A DNA stretch of 22,255 nucleotides from Phellopilus nigrolimitatus (GCA_021029095.1 JAJOHG010000404.1:1-22255); one strand, 5' to 3'. Positions 1-10,588 are shown, counted from the first letter of the stretch. Notes: a model not told the origin generated them from the sequence alone. Program-made: numbers and translations.

Positions 1-548
1 ACTGCGACGCAACAATGGGATGCACTTCTCGACGTTGCGACCGACTGGGCGCAGATTGATCAGCATGGCGACGATGATGAGCCCGAGAACACAGACGAGG
101 AAGAAGTACCATTCATCGATGATGAAGACCATGATGCCAGGTGTGTGTGACATATACTATTTTAAATGCTCGTCCAAGTACGGGCCCTGAATACTCGTGT
201 TCAACATGATTCTAGCTCTGTAGCGTCAGAACTCGCAGCCTTTGACAGAAATGAAGACAACGAAGCGGCCGATGAAACAGATGACGGAAAGAAGCCGCTC
301 GGCCTTTCCGCAGTAATGACACGCATATCCATAAAGAGGGGCTATCTACTCCGCCTTTGGAGCCCGGTCCAAGTATGCATCGACCTCTAGAGGCGAAAAT
401 TCCAACAACACCAACACGTTCAGCGGCTTCGGCGCAGTCCTATCACCACTCTCCTATGTCGGTGAAGCGTAAAAGGTTGCAGGACCTTGCGGACGCGAAG
501 CAGCAGAAACGAACGCGCGATGATTTCGCTTCCAGTCTGAAATTTTAG
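1..548 (+). CDS. 3' end of an unrecognised gene (partial)
   Basis: Only the last three exons are in the window, in the model 1-140, 216-312 and 363-548 (stop TAG at 546-548). The introns would be 141-215 (75 nt, GTGTGTGTG..CTAG) and 313-362 (50 nt, GTAATG..GGAG). With these the reading frame stays open from the window edge to the stop. The visible tail of about 141 residues begins with a W-rich stretch (WDALLDVATDW), then a strongly acidic segment (DDDEPENTDEEE), a low-complexity Pro/Thr/Ser part and a basic end (KRKR, KQQKRTR) that could be a nuclear localisation signal. I do not recognise a domain, so no function is given. Without the second intron the protein would stop at 388-390, and the basic tail in the other frame would be lost. 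The coding character of that tail is why I prefer the spliced model. Confidence 0.6.
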
Positions 549-1372
549 ACTACGTTTAACGTTTTTATTCATATTCAGTACTTTTATCTTCTATCTGGTC
601 GATTTGTTGTTTTGCTTTGCTTCTGCTTTGCTATTGTACCCTTTTGGTTTTGTTGTACTCTTTGTTATTGAATATTACTTATTTCTCAAATGTCAAGTGT
701 GCTTTCAGGCGGCCGAGTGCTGTTCTAAACCGGTTCTCTTGCGATTCAATTCCGATGACATCTTTCCCCTCGCAAACATACGTATATCTGACGATCAAGT
801 TTGACAACCCACGATTACATTGAAATTGAGTACTAACAAGATTTTCGGGAAATCGTGGAGTAAGGCACAGGATGAGGGAGAACGTTTACATTATTTTCAC
901 CCTGCTGTCCGCCATAAGACTGAGGACAATGAAACCACGGTGGATCAATAAGAGAAATTATTCGTCTTGGCATCTACATGTACGCGTAACACGGGGAACA
1001 AACCAAGTAAAGGCGTTTCAGATCATTGCCAAGTCGTACATACATTAGCGGTAACATTTGTAAATGAACATGGTTGGAACGAATAGAACAGCCTTTTGCC
1101 TCTATACATAGGATATTCAACAGGTAAGTTCAATATAAAAGGTAAATCTGTGAGATGCCCCATATGTTTTCCAAATGATCAGTTCAAGAAAGATATGAGT
1201 AAGAATATTGTAAAAAATTTGTGTCGCTTTTGTTGTTCGGCGCTTTGAATTGGTGGCTTCAGACAACCGTACCTTCCATATTCGGATATGTATTAGTGTG
1301 AGTATATCCCCCTTGCCGAGACGCGCAATTGCTTGCCCTCAACAACGTTGACCGACCCTAAAGTCGAGCCTA
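549..1372. other. intergenic spacer
   Basis: This 824-bp stretch lies between the stop of the first gene and the start of the Reb1-like gene. It is AT-rich and T-rich just after 548, as expected for a 3' UTR. Nearer 1373 it should hold the promoter and leader of the Reb1-like gene. Short open frames around 604-823 have no coding look. I see no clear TATA box, repeat or RNA gene. Confidence 0.6.
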
Positions 1373-4117
1373 ATGGCGCGCACATCCTCGAAATCGAATC
1401 TCACCCCCCAACAAGCTGCTCAACAGCAGGTCGTCGGCAAGATCAACAATGCTAGTGCTTCATCGGTCTCGACTGGTATTTCTCAGGGAAAACGCAAGAG
1501 AAAGGGAAAGAGCTCAGCAGAAGCAGCAGAAGTGGTTGTGAATGCAAGCGCGGGACGCACAGGTCCCGACGCAAAAGAGGACGAGGATGAGGGAAAGGGG
1601 AGGAAAAAAAGGAGAAAGGGAGGCTCACAGAACACGAGGAAGGAGACTGCGACCGCCACCATTACACCTCAGCAAGAACGGGTGAGCGAGGCTTCTTCGA
1701 CCATAGAATCGTCTTCGGCGCAGAGCAAGAAGAAAAAGAAGAAAAAGGATCTTCAGGGGAAGCAGCGTGTAGTTCCTCCTCCTTCCGACATGCCCATCGA
1801 CCCGGCGCTGGCTGCCCAGGGCGTTGGCAACGCGAATGCGTTCATTTCTGCCGTCATGACTGCTGCTGCTGCGTCCTCGTCGAGTCCGTCCGCTGCCGCC
1901 ATGTCGGCCGCACAGCAAGTGATAAATGCACAGGCCTCGCAGGCCCATGCGCAATCCTTTGGATACCCACATTATCCAGTACCATCTGGCACACCTGGCT
2001 ACGTAGGCATGGCGCCTGCCCATGCCCATGCCCATGCCCATGTGCCTCCGTCCTCGTTCCCGCAGAACGCACTGCTACCTGGTCTCGAGAGTTTGGACGC
2101 GACTCTCGCAGGAGAGGAGCTTGCCCGAGTGCTACAGGACCTCGATCTTCCGAAGCTTGCCAACGCGCTGCGTGCGCTTGGGGACACTGGAGTCTCGTCA
2201 GTCTTTCCGCTTCCTGGGCAGGCAGGACCTGAACAGTCCGGGTCAGGGTCAAACTCTACTATTCCACCCTTACCTCCTGATCGCAGTCACGGTCACGGTC
2301 CTTCTTTGACGCCGACTCGTGTTGGAACCGGAGATGGGTCGGGAGGTCAGGTACCGGCGCCATCCGCGGTGATTCTTGGCCAGCCATTGCATCATCCGCC
2401 GGCGCCGCCGTCAGTAGGACAGACAGCGTCTATAGCGATACCTACATGGTTAGAGCAAGACCCCGATCATGCGCATTTGCTGGCGAACAAATGGCTTTCT
2501 GCTACAAAACTTAACGAGCTAACGAGGACAAAAGGTACCACGTTTCCTGATATTTAATCCGAATGATACTTCAACATATTTGCGCTAGGTTTGGTATACA
2601 AAAAGGGAAAATTCTCATCGACTGAGGAGAATACAATCAGAGAGTCCATCGAGAGTTATCGAGAGGTATAAAGGCTTATGTCTACGAGGAACTGGTTTTT
2701 TGACAGTTTTAATTTTTCCTCCAGAAAAATGGCCTTATGCATGAGCAGCTCAGGGAACTTATTTTCGCAAAGGGTGCCAAAGCTAAGGACACTACTTTTT
2801 GGTTCGAAATCAGTAAGTTCCCATGCACAATTGCGGGTGTTACCTAGTTTGACATTTCATTTTTAGCTTCACAGATCCCCCAGCGCCCAGTGGTTGCAGT
2901 GTACCATCACGTTCGGCGCAGCTATCATCCTATGAAGCAACAGGGCAAGTGGATGCCCGCTGAAGACGACTTCCTTAGACAGTGAGAATACTTACATGAT
3001 GGAAACCGAATACTTTTAATAACCTTGTATTTAAGAGCCGTTGCTGAACTCGGTCAGTCATGGGAGAAGGTGAGTACGCGCGTGGGACGTATGGCTGGTG
3101 ACTGCCGCGATCGCTGGAGGAATCATATCAACAATCGTGAAGGACGCGTCATGGGTATGACCGGTTCTCAAGTACATTTCAATAGTACGCTTATAATGGA
3201 CTTTCAGGCGTATGGTCAAAGGAAGAAGAGGAGCGTCTGACGCAGATTGTCACTGAAATGACAACGGCACAAGGCAAGGACCCAGACCTAGACATTTTCT
3301 GGACACAGGTCGCAGCTCGTATGGGGAACAGGGGACGCCATCAGTGTCGGATAAAATGGTTTGCACGGCTTGATTGGATTGTGTAAATGCATAGACTAAT
3401 ATTCTCCATCGCCCCCAGGACCGATGCCTTGAGCAAGACGGTGAAGAATGAGGGCCAGAAACCTCGCTGGAGTCAGCAAGATGCATTCATTCTTGTACAC
3501 AAGTACGATAACTCCTGTATTCAAGTGACTTGCATCTCATTTGGTTCCATCCAGAATCGCTTCTTTGAACGTGCGTGACGACTCGGAGATCGACTGGAAA
3601 CTGCTCGCAGATGACGACTGGAACCTCTGGAGCGCACACTCGCTGCAGCGCCGTTGGCTTACGCTCAAGCGGAGTGTTCGCGGGCACGAAGACATGTCGC
3701 ACCAAGGTGTTTACATTCATATGTTAAGTTTCGACGTGCTCACGACATATGTCTCGCTTTCCAGAAATCATGGACATCCTCCGTGTGAAAAAGGCGCACG
3801 CCCCGCCGACACCCGGGCCCGTACGGGTCCGTGTAACAAGTGCGCCCATGGTGCCGGTGGAAGCGCAGGCCGCAGATGTCGACGTCGAAATGTCGTCTAT
3901 CGCGGGACCCAGCGGATTTGTGCCAGTGCACAGCTCAGGCATGGGTGACCCTCTGCCGCACTTCTCTAGCGTCGCTCCGGCGGACACGCAGGGCGACCTG
4001 AGAATCGGGACAAGCGCGATCCCTACTGTTGTTGAAGTCCCCTTGATTGACTCTTCTTCCTCGTCCTCCTCGTCTTCATCGTCGGATAGTGACTCTGATT
4101 CTTCTGACAGTGATTGA
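1373..4117 (+). CDS. reb1: Reb1/TTF1-type Myb DNA-binding protein (766 aa)
   Basis: Nine exons: 1373-2534, 2589-2665, 2725-2812, 2867-2981, 3036-3154, 3208-3358, 3419-3502, 3555-3706, 3765-4117. The eight introns are 52-60 nt and all phases agree, giving 767 codons with the stop. The N-terminal half is disordered: lysine-rich clusters (KRKRKGK near residue 40, GRKKRRKGG near 77, seven lysines near 119) that suggest nuclear import, and an Ala-His repeat near 217. Four Myb/SANT-like repeats follow at about 396-460, 470-521, 522-572 and 587-637. Spaced tryptophans (KWMPAED, VWSKEEEE, PRWSQQD, LQRRWLTLKR) and DCRDRWRNHI mark the helices. The C-terminus ends in a polyserine/aspartate tail. Two divergent plus two canonical Myb repeats are the layout of yeast Reb1, Nsi1 and animal TTF1. 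Those proteins bind rDNA terminators and some Pol II promoters, block forks or stop polymerase I. The exact ortholog and its binding site are inferred. Confidence 0.9.
2018..2041 (+). repeat. GCCCAT x4 hexamer repeat (Ala-His)
   Basis: Four perfect GCCCAT units inside exon 1 of the Reb1-like gene encode alternating Ala-His. Being a 6-nt unit in frame, it can change copy number without breaking the protein. It sits in the disordered N-terminal half, well before the Myb repeats. Confidence 0.9.
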
Positions 4118-4355
4118 TATGTAGTACCAACTACCTGTACTCTTTGTTTTGCGCTGGAAGACTCGGTGTTGCCGGGAGCCAAGTGTTGTAGGTACAGCTG
4201 AAACTATGTTCATTATATATTCTCTACATTACTTTACAGATCAGTATAACGCCTTGCACAAAACACGCCCAGTGTCTGCAAATGTAGTGAAGTACAAACA
4301 AATTATTATACACTAGTCGGCCGATAATATAGCACGAACATTGCAAATCATTTGT

Positions 4356-6354
4356 TCAAGGTTTCTGACGCTTTCGACTGCGCGCGCGCGTTGCGGTAGT
4401 AGTATTAGATCCCATGGAAGAAACAGACATGGAGCGCTTGTTCTTTTGAGTTGCGTGAATATATCAGTGCTAGGACCAAAGGAAATAATGAGGTGCTACG
4501 TACCATCCTTCTCCCAAAGCTTCTCGCACTCGGAGCCAGACTAACAGCTCTATCCGTCTCCCCATCTGCGTCCGCGTCCGCGTCTGCATCCGCATCTGCA
4601 TCATCACCACCATTTTCGTCTACACCCATCATCTCGGTGTCCTGGATTCCATCTTCGCCTTTGCTTTCATTCTGGCGCTCTGCGACACGTGCCTGCAGCA
4701 CACGGATCTCATGGTCCACTCGGTCGACGACCTTCTTCGTGTCCACGAGCGCACTCGCCGCGTCGAGCAGCGACTCCAACAGAGCGCAATTCTCACGAGT
4801 CGGCATGACGAGGCGCGTGTGTTGGATGCCGAGTTCGCCAAGCACCTGCGCAATACGTTGTGCCTGTGATGTTTTCGGTGTGGGTAGCTTGTAAGAGCGC
4901 AGGAAGACGGGCTGATGCGCAGCTTTGGTAATCATCATCGCGTTTTGCTGCACATCGGTGCGATAGATACCGTGCAACGCGTCTGCGAGGAGTTTTTCAG
5001 AAAGACGGTTGCTGAATTGCAAGAATAGCACTACCTTGGGCAGCGTTTTTCACGCTCTGAACCTTCCTTGTTGGTGTCGCTGGCGGACCCAAGGCACTCA
5101 GACCTGGCCCAGCACTTACTGGGCTGTCCACGTCCATGGCGCCCTTGCGCTTCTTTGTCAAAGGCTTCCCATCACTAAGCATCATTGCAAACTCCTCTTC
5201 GTCTAAAACGCTCTGCGCGGCGATGCCCGGAAGTCCGCTATCCACGCCAGCGAGCACGCGCAAGAGCTCCTCCCGGTCGCGCGCGAAGACGCGCTCCGAC
5301 TGTTCGAGACGCTTAAGTTCGAGGAAGAGTGCCTCTTCTTCTAGGATTTCGTCGGCTGTACGGCTCTCCAGCGAGGCATTATAGTTTTTACGATTTATTT
5401 CGCGTTCTGTTGAAACACGTTAATTTGCCCAAGAATTGGAGGAGTAAGAGCGACAGACCTTTGTCATACGAAACACTAGCAAGGGCCTGTGTTTTTGCTG
5501 ATTCGTCCCCTGGCCAAGGACGACTTCGGATCAGCCTGCGACATACACCATAATACCTGTCCTTGAGGTCCTGATATACCCCCCCAAAAATGAGTTCTCT
5601 TTCCACGTTTTTTAGTGAATACTTGCCAACCTCGATGGTCCTGGGTGGTCCTCCAGGATAATCATAGCGATCAGCGATGACATAGAAGCGTAGGTCATAC
5701 TCTTGGACTATGCTGAAAAGGTAGTCGGTCTCCTCTTTCGTCCACCCTTCCTCTGTGCACTCGCCGTTAGCTTAGTTTTCTTTCCCGGACGAGCTAGTCA
5801 GATGATATACCGTCCAAGAAGTTCGTATATTCGTCAAGAGAGTAGGTGTATGCTTGCGGCTGGACGTTATACTTCGCAAACGGATATTCTGGAAGAAAGT
5901 TTCAAGCCAACGCAGATGAAGGCTGTAAAGGAAAGCACACCTGCTGCAGGATCCGTCGAGGCCTTCACCCAGTGACTTAACTTTAGACCATCTTTCCGCG
6001 CAACATTCTCAAATTCTCTCAATTCCCTGCCACATCCATCAACGATTATATTGGCTCCAGTTGAACATGAGACGTGACATACCATTTTGTGACCTTTCCA
6101 CCTCCGGATAAGTTCTTTGGCTTTGGCTTGAATTTCGGCTTTGAGAACTGTGTAGTAACCGATGGCGAGGAATGGCCTATGAGCGCGAACAGTTCGCGCG
6201 AGATTCCATCTGGCTTTGGCCTGCGCGCTTTATTTGCGTTCGTGACTGCTGCTGCCGCTGAAAATGATGCGGATGCTCCAGGCGTCTGAGGGACCTGAGG
6301 ATTATGGAGGGAGAGAATGCTCCGTACGTCCGCTGCAGACGTACCACCGGACAT
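4356..6354 (-). CDS. SWC4: Swc4/DMAP1, SWR1 and NuA4 chromatin-complex subunit (535 aa)
   Basis: Eight exons on the minus strand: 6083-6354, 5941-6026, 5811-5888, 5631-5752, 5459-5570, 5035-5406, 4504-4982, 4356-4442. The introns are 52-61 nt and the phases close to 536 codons with the stop. The start at 6354 ([10 protein letters not shown]) precedes the conserved [12 protein letters not shown] segment. Next come KVTKW, then [10 protein letters not shown] (around residue 100) and the SANT-like domain at about 147-205, with [29 protein letters not shown] and [16 protein letters not shown]. Those motifs are diagnostic for Swc4/Eaf2/DMAP1. A charged helical stretch ([20 protein letters not shown]), a basic KKRKG, an acidic Asp-Ala repeat and a basic tail ([10 protein letters not shown]) follow. 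In yeast Swc4 is shared by SWR1 (H2A.Z deposition) and NuA4 (histone acetylation) and helps recruit them to chromatin. It converges on the Reb1-like gene with 238 bp between stops. Confidence 0.95.
4564..4605 (-). repeat. Asp-Ala coding microsatellite in SWC4
   Basis: Fourteen codons alternate Asp and Ala after a leading Asp pair. They are written with mixed GAT/GAC and GCA/GCG codons, so this is an imperfect 6-nt repeat. It lies near the C-terminus of Swc4, downstream of the SANT-like domain, in an acidic linker. The antisense strand reads Ser-Ala, which creates a spurious plus-strand ORF there. Confidence 0.9.
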
Positions 6355-6886
6355 TGTGGAAGCGCGATGGGAGGGAAGTGGGATGTATAATGCCAAGCAT
6401 GTATGGTCACGGCGGCTCAAAGGTGTGACAAGTTTCCTAAATTATTTACCTAGTTTGGTAGGTGACTGTCCTTTTTGAGTCCCGTGATTTGGACCTCTCT
6501 TTTGTCCTACCCAAATTTCAATTCTGCCGTTTCTTTCTGCTTCACAATACTTCATTTTACTCCGCTTGGCCATGATCAATCAGTAGATGGCGCGATTCTA
6601 CAATTTGATCGGACCCTTCAATTTGAAATGCACGTTCGTCTGTGTTTGTGCTCGAAGGTTTTGCTCATGTCGGCCCCTCGAAAATGACGTACGTAAGCTT
6701 GAGCCTAGTTTTTTCAAATACGCCTGACTGATCTATCTTCCAAAGGCTGCTTGAGCACCGCCCCGATTGAAGCATCATCTTCGGGACGAAGCGTGTGCCG
6801 GTTAAATACGAAAGTATCTCATTTAAGGTCTAGAACGCGCAGAAGACACTTCTCGCAGTAGACCTGAACTGGGTGGCTATGTGTGT

Positions 6887-6908
6887 TTTGGTTAGGCTTT
6901 GGTTAGGC
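6887..6908. repeat. 11-bp perfect tandem duplication
   Basis: TTTGGTTAGGC occurs twice back to back. It is in the SWC4/orphan divergent spacer and may be a duplicated factor-binding site or a simple slippage product. Confidence 0.8.
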
Positions 6909-7116
6909 TGCGCGAGCTATGTGATGCAGACTTATGCCACGGCCTGAACTTTTCTGAATTACTGGCCATGTTGTCTTCATGGAAGGCCCATCGCAGAGTA
7001 TGTTCTGGCCTACCTTTCGACCTACGCTTCGGCTAATGTCAATATTAGGAGAAATCTACCTTACCGTTGAATTTTGACTGTTTTGCCTTTTACGAAGTGC
7101 AGTGCGGCGCAGCTAG

Positions 7117-7122
7117 TATAAA
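7117..7122 (+). promoter_or_regulatory. TATA-like box of the 7211 gene
   Basis: TATAAA lies 89 bp before the ATG at 7211. That fits a fungal core promoter with a leader of about 50-60 nt. It is assigned by position and sequence only. Confidence 0.4.
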
Positions 7123-7210
7123 TCTGAGAGAGAAATGGATTGGTTGCCTTACCAGATCCTAGCCGGCGACCCCTCCCCTTCCTGCATCACCCTCGATCCT
7201 CTATCGCAAC

Positions 7211-7818
7211 ATGTCTACTAAACGCACGAGCCCAGCGCCGAACTGCTCAAATGCCAACCACTATGACGGTCCACTATGCTTCATACATGACATCAACATG
7301 CGAGAACTCGCAAGAGGCCTTCCGGGAATTCTCTTGGTATGGACGAATATTAACTTGAACTTGTTGAACAACAAGCTTATTTCATAGGGGATTTTTTTCG
7401 AATAGCATGCTTCGCGATCTGTCTTTGATAGCTGTAGGAGCACAGGCGTCGCGCAAGAAAGCACAAGGAACGACTCGCGTCAATTTGTCTCGCAGCAGGC
7501 ACTTAAGCCTGAGGTGGGAGACAACACTTATTCTGCAGCTCATCACATATCTAGTGATGAAGCGAGCTCGCAGAATAGCGACTCTACTCTGATCGGCGAT
7601 GCTTCCAACAGTGAGCCGAACTCGCCGAGTAGTGCTTGCAATCTTGTTGACGTAAGTTGTAATTTCTCCTGCGCAACTCTTGCTTTAGATCACATTGTGC
7701 CTTTTAGACTGAGGAAGACCATCAATGTGTCGACACTCTATCAAGTTCTTCCATAATAGACGAAGAAGGATCTAGAGCACCCAGCTCCCCTTGCATCACC
7801 AAACTCGAGAATGAGTAA
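7211..7818 (+). CDS. small Ser-rich acidic protein, unrecognised (160 aa)
   Basis: Three exons: 7211-7336, 7406-7651, 7708-7818. The introns are 69 nt (GTATGG..ATAG, with ATTAACTT as a possible branch region) and 56 nt (GTAAGT..TTTTAG), both in phase 0. The ATG at 7211 follows a C/A-rich leader and a TATA-like box. Residues 1-42 hold a small motif-like block (NHYDGPLCFIHDINMRELA) with mixed hydrophobic and charged residues. The rest is disordered, rich in Ser, Asn, Asp and Glu (DEASSQNSDS, TLSSSSIIDEEG). There is no signal peptide, membrane segment or zinc-binding cluster. I know of no family for it, so it may be a lineage-restricted protein. It is transcribed away from SWC4. The first intron's acceptor was chosen at 7405 because the nearer AG (after TTCAT) runs into a stop. 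Confidence 0.6.
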
Positions 7819-8142
7819 AGTACGCGTTTTGGTCACCTTGCGCGCTCTTTCTCAGTGTGGTTTCATGATCATTTGTCTGCCAGTGTTCTTCACGAGTAAA
7901 GTTTGTATTATCATATAGTTAGCGGCTTTTGTGTACAAGATGAGAAAGGACCATATACCCTATTTCCTAAACGAAGAAACCATAAAGCTTTGGTTCATAA
8001 ATACTTGACCACGAGAGGAAGGCGAGAATTTTTAAAGTAGGCAGTCACGAGTGTGCGACATTGGCGTATTGGACGGGCTTTGTTACTTTACATGCTGTTT
8101 CCAAAAGACCTTGTATGGCAATCAAATGTCCTCTGCCACATC
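7819..8142. other. intergenic spacer
   Basis: No convincing coding frame, repeat or RNA gene is visible. It should contain the 3' UTR of the 7211 gene and, if real, that of the minus-strand candidate ending at 8143. Confidence 0.5.
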
Positions 8143-8686
8143 TCAAGAAAACTCTGCACAGTTCTCCGCTTTTAAGCGCATAAAGTTGTCTCGGCCCTCG
8201 CGTTCTTTCCCATTCTCCAAGGCCTGCTCGATGAACTCGTCGTTAGGCCTATGGCAACACTTTAAAGTGTGTGATTGCAGTGAAGGGGGAGAATGCGGGT
8301 TCCAGGGAGAACGGGGACGTAGGCATGGGAAGCAATAAAACACGGTGCTCGAGATCCGGCCTACCGTCGAGTATGTCGTCGTCTCCAAAGCCATGATGAG
8401 TGATAGAGCTCAAAGTCTGTTTGGGATAGATAATATTCGAGCACGGAAACGACGCTGATCCATCTCGCAGTCACTCTGTGCCAAGAGATACATTGATACC
8501 ATGATACTGGCAACGTTCGATAGCTGCAGTAGTCGCAAAATTTGCCTGCGATTGTGCCGGGCGAGTAGAGCATTTCAATATTTCACGAGACAAAGTAAGT
8601 AAACGTAGAATCGGGAAGAGCTTTCGATAGAGAAGTAGGGTCGATGCTGCTTGACGCTGAACACCTTTCGCTTCAAAAAGGCGCAT
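8143..8686 (-). CDS. possible small multi-exon gene, structure unresolved
   Basis: Two segments on the minus strand look coding. The first is 8603-8686 (ATG at 8686), which gives a basic, hydrophobic start with a LYR-like string (TLLLYRKLFPILR). The second is about 8143-8248, which gives a charged helix (DEFIEQALENGKEREGRDNF) ending at TGA 8143. A good 59-nt intron (GTTTACTT..CGCAG) follows the first segment. One way to link the ends uses introns of about 59, 92 and 116 nt, but the middle residues are not convincing. The LYR string recalls small mitochondrial LYR-motif proteins, but it is too short to claim membership. The segment could equally be two chance frames or a decayed gene. Confidence 0.3.
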
Positions 8687-9201
8687 TCTTGCGTCATTCG
8701 TTAAAAATCGAACAAATCTGAAACAAAAGCACGAGGACAGTCCGACAATTTACGGCAATTATAAATTTAATGCAACAAACGCGCACCACGACAGGACGGT
8801 ACCCCGATATGGCAGGAGCGACAATTGAATTTTGGTTACAACATCAAGAGTCTCTCCCGTGAGAGTCGGCTCGGGAGTGTTGAAGGGACGTCGGAGCGAA
8901 AGCTTGTGTTTTGACAGGATCCGATAGCGCATATCACGTTAGCACTTCGCTCGCTTCCACTGCCAGCACAGCCTCCCCTTAGCCCAGACCTCACCCATCC
9001 CAATTCCATCGCGAATCCGGTTTGTGAAGCCAATCACCTCTAGGTCACACCGCATCCATCTTAAACCCATTTCAAAAAATCTATATTGCGCACAGGCACG
9101 TTAGACAGATAATTGCAGTCCTTGCATTGGGATGGTATACGCAAGGCACAAAAGAAAAGAATCCGGGCCATAAGATCCATAAACCAAGCGAAGGATACGC
9201 G
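8687..9201. other. intergenic spacer downstream of VTC1
   Basis: Holds the expected 3' UTR of VTC1 (minus strand) and the upstream part of the weak 8686 candidate. A 65-codon minus-strand frame at 8836-9033 begins with ATG but has no recognisable features, so I did not call it. No repeat or RNA gene was seen. Confidence 0.5.
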
Positions 9202-9803
9202 TTATGTAAAGCGGAGAACGAAGTTCACAATTACTGCAGCTGCGTAATAGAACTTCTCAGTGAAACATGGAAATGGTACTGCGCTGATAGGAACGCACCG
9301 AGCAGCGCGATACATAGGATAGTCTAGCAAAACGAGGTGAATCATAAATTTGAAAAATTTGATAGATATACACACTGGACCAAGTCTATCATCATAAGGA
9401 CCCTTTCCGCCGCGACGTATCGATGCCGCTCGCCAGTGGTACGTGTAAAGAGCGTAGATCATAACCGCCATAGCTTTATAGAACGTTAAGATGATATTAA
9501 ATGAATGTGAAAGGAAGTTTGAGAGGCCCGAGCTCACCGACAAGAGAAAACATTCCCGCACTAATTTTCCCGACCTTAATGGAAGTGGACGTTTGAACAT
9601 GAATAAGCAAGGGAAAGTATGAGAACATTGCGCACCCTATCCCCAAAGTTTAGCAACCCTACAGCCAATCCACCAAGGACAACTGTGAAATGAAGCCATG
9701 ACAGAAACGTGCGCTCATTTGCAAATGCAATCTTGGGCTCGACGCGAACAGGAAGCGCGATACGCTTGTTCGCCGTGCGCTGAAGGAGAGGCTGCGTTGA
9801 CAT
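9202..9803 (-). CDS. VTC1: Vtc1, vacuolar transporter chaperone / polyphosphate polymerase subunit (121 aa)
   Basis: Five exons: 9636-9803, 9538-9574, 9376-9473, 9299-9323, 9202-9239. The introns are 61, 64, 52 and 59 nt and the phases close to 122 codons with the stop. The length matches yeast Vtc1 (about 129 aa). The N-terminus [10 protein letters not shown] is followed by [19 protein letters not shown], then [19 protein letters not shown] (TM1), a helix around [19 protein letters not shown] (TM2), the basic loop [16 protein letters not shown], and [18 protein letters not shown] (TM3). This is the DUF202/VTC membrane domain without an SPX domain, as expected for Vtc1. In yeast Vtc1 is the membrane part of the VTC complex, whose Vtc4 subunit makes polyphosphate from ATP and passes it into the vacuole. 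The catalytic subunit is not in this window. Confidence 0.96.
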
Positions 9804-9815
9804 TACAGACGCTGT

Positions 9816-10588
9816 ATGTGTTGCGCCAAGTAACAAAAATGTGCTGAGACTTCGATAGGAGAGGGCGGATATAAGGATCTGCCGGGAAGTGAGAGAAATC
9901 CTTGACTTTGACAGTGACGGTCGAGGAAGCAAAAGTATTCTCGGCAGACGCTGGTTCACAGGAGAGCGGGATAGGCTGGTTCAGCAGGTGGAGACGACGG
10001 CGGTCAAAGGCAAGGAGTGGAAAGCCGCGGAAGAACAAGTCTTAAATAATGAAAAGAAATTACGGGAAACTTTAGAGGCGTGTAGGGTATTTCAAACAGA
10101 AGCTCTAGAGTCGGAGAAGAGACACAAAGTCCACTCTCCATCTCTCCAGGACGAACGTGCGTCGGAGAATACCAACCCCGTGACTTCAAGTTACTTTTGT
10201 CCAAATGCGGTATGTTTCTCCCATCATATCCGACCGTAAACTCCTCTCTTTGAAACGAAAAAAAAAGAAACCTGTGGTATCCTTTTCCAACTGCCGTTTA
10301 ATTGTATAGACGCATGGGGATATTGATATTTATACCGTTCTTCACCACTGTGTCGTCAAGTCAATGCCATAGCTCACTCACGCGTTGTCGAATTAGGAAT
10401 GTCTGCATGGGAACATCTACGGACCGAAGAAGAGAAAAGTGCTTCCAGGGAACGGAACAGTGAGTTGCAGAAGTTCGAAGCATTTCCTTGGTAATTCTGA
10501 CTCCAGTGACTTTGTTAACCTCTGCATAATGAAATAGTTCTTGACAGCACTTTATTCGGTTCGTGCAGTTCGTCATCTTGCATCATAG
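9816..10588 (+). pseudogene. coding-like coiled-coil segment antisense to the VTC1 leader
   Basis: The plus strand is open from 9859 to about 10209 and gives a charged, helical sequence ([40 protein letters not shown]). A second coding-like stretch in the same frame runs from about 10361 to 10459 (VVELGMSAWEHLRTEEEKS). A strong donor (GTGAGT at 10460) and an acceptor at 10547 would lead to a stop at 10586-10588. The first long frame has no ATG. One possible start is a 14-nt exon at 9816-9829 joined by an 85-nt intron to 9915, only 12 bp from the VTC1 start codon on the other strand. Joining the first and second parts needs a weak donor and a long intron (about 150-170 nt). It may be a remnant of a coiled-coil protein gene, or a real but poorly modelled divergent gene. 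Confidence 0.35.

Larger units (their letters stand above)
6355..7210. other. divergent promoter region between SWC4 and the orphan gene
   Basis: The two flanking genes start at 6354 (minus) and 7211 (plus), so this 856-bp spacer should hold both promoters and leaders. A TATA-like box sits at 7117-7122 for the plus gene, and a perfect 11-bp tandem duplication lies at 6887-6908. A short open frame at 6475-6687 has no coding character. Confidence 0.6.

Noticed and set aside
1625..2309. Minus frames 1625-2252 and plus frame 2022-2309
   Set aside because: They overlap exon 1 of the Reb1-like gene. Met-Gly and Met-Pro repeats there come from the GCCCAT repeat read in other frames.
4451..4894. Plus-strand 147-codon frame with Ser-Ala repeats
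   Set aside because: Antisense of the SWC4 Asp-Ala repeat and exon 7; SWC4 motifs on the minus strand decide it.
10397..10460. Alternative frame containing GPKKRKVL, like a classical nuclear signal
   Set aside because: The frame needs a very short intron; the overlapping frame VVELGMSAWEHLRTEEEKS keeps phase with the upstream coiled-coil segment and is more likely.
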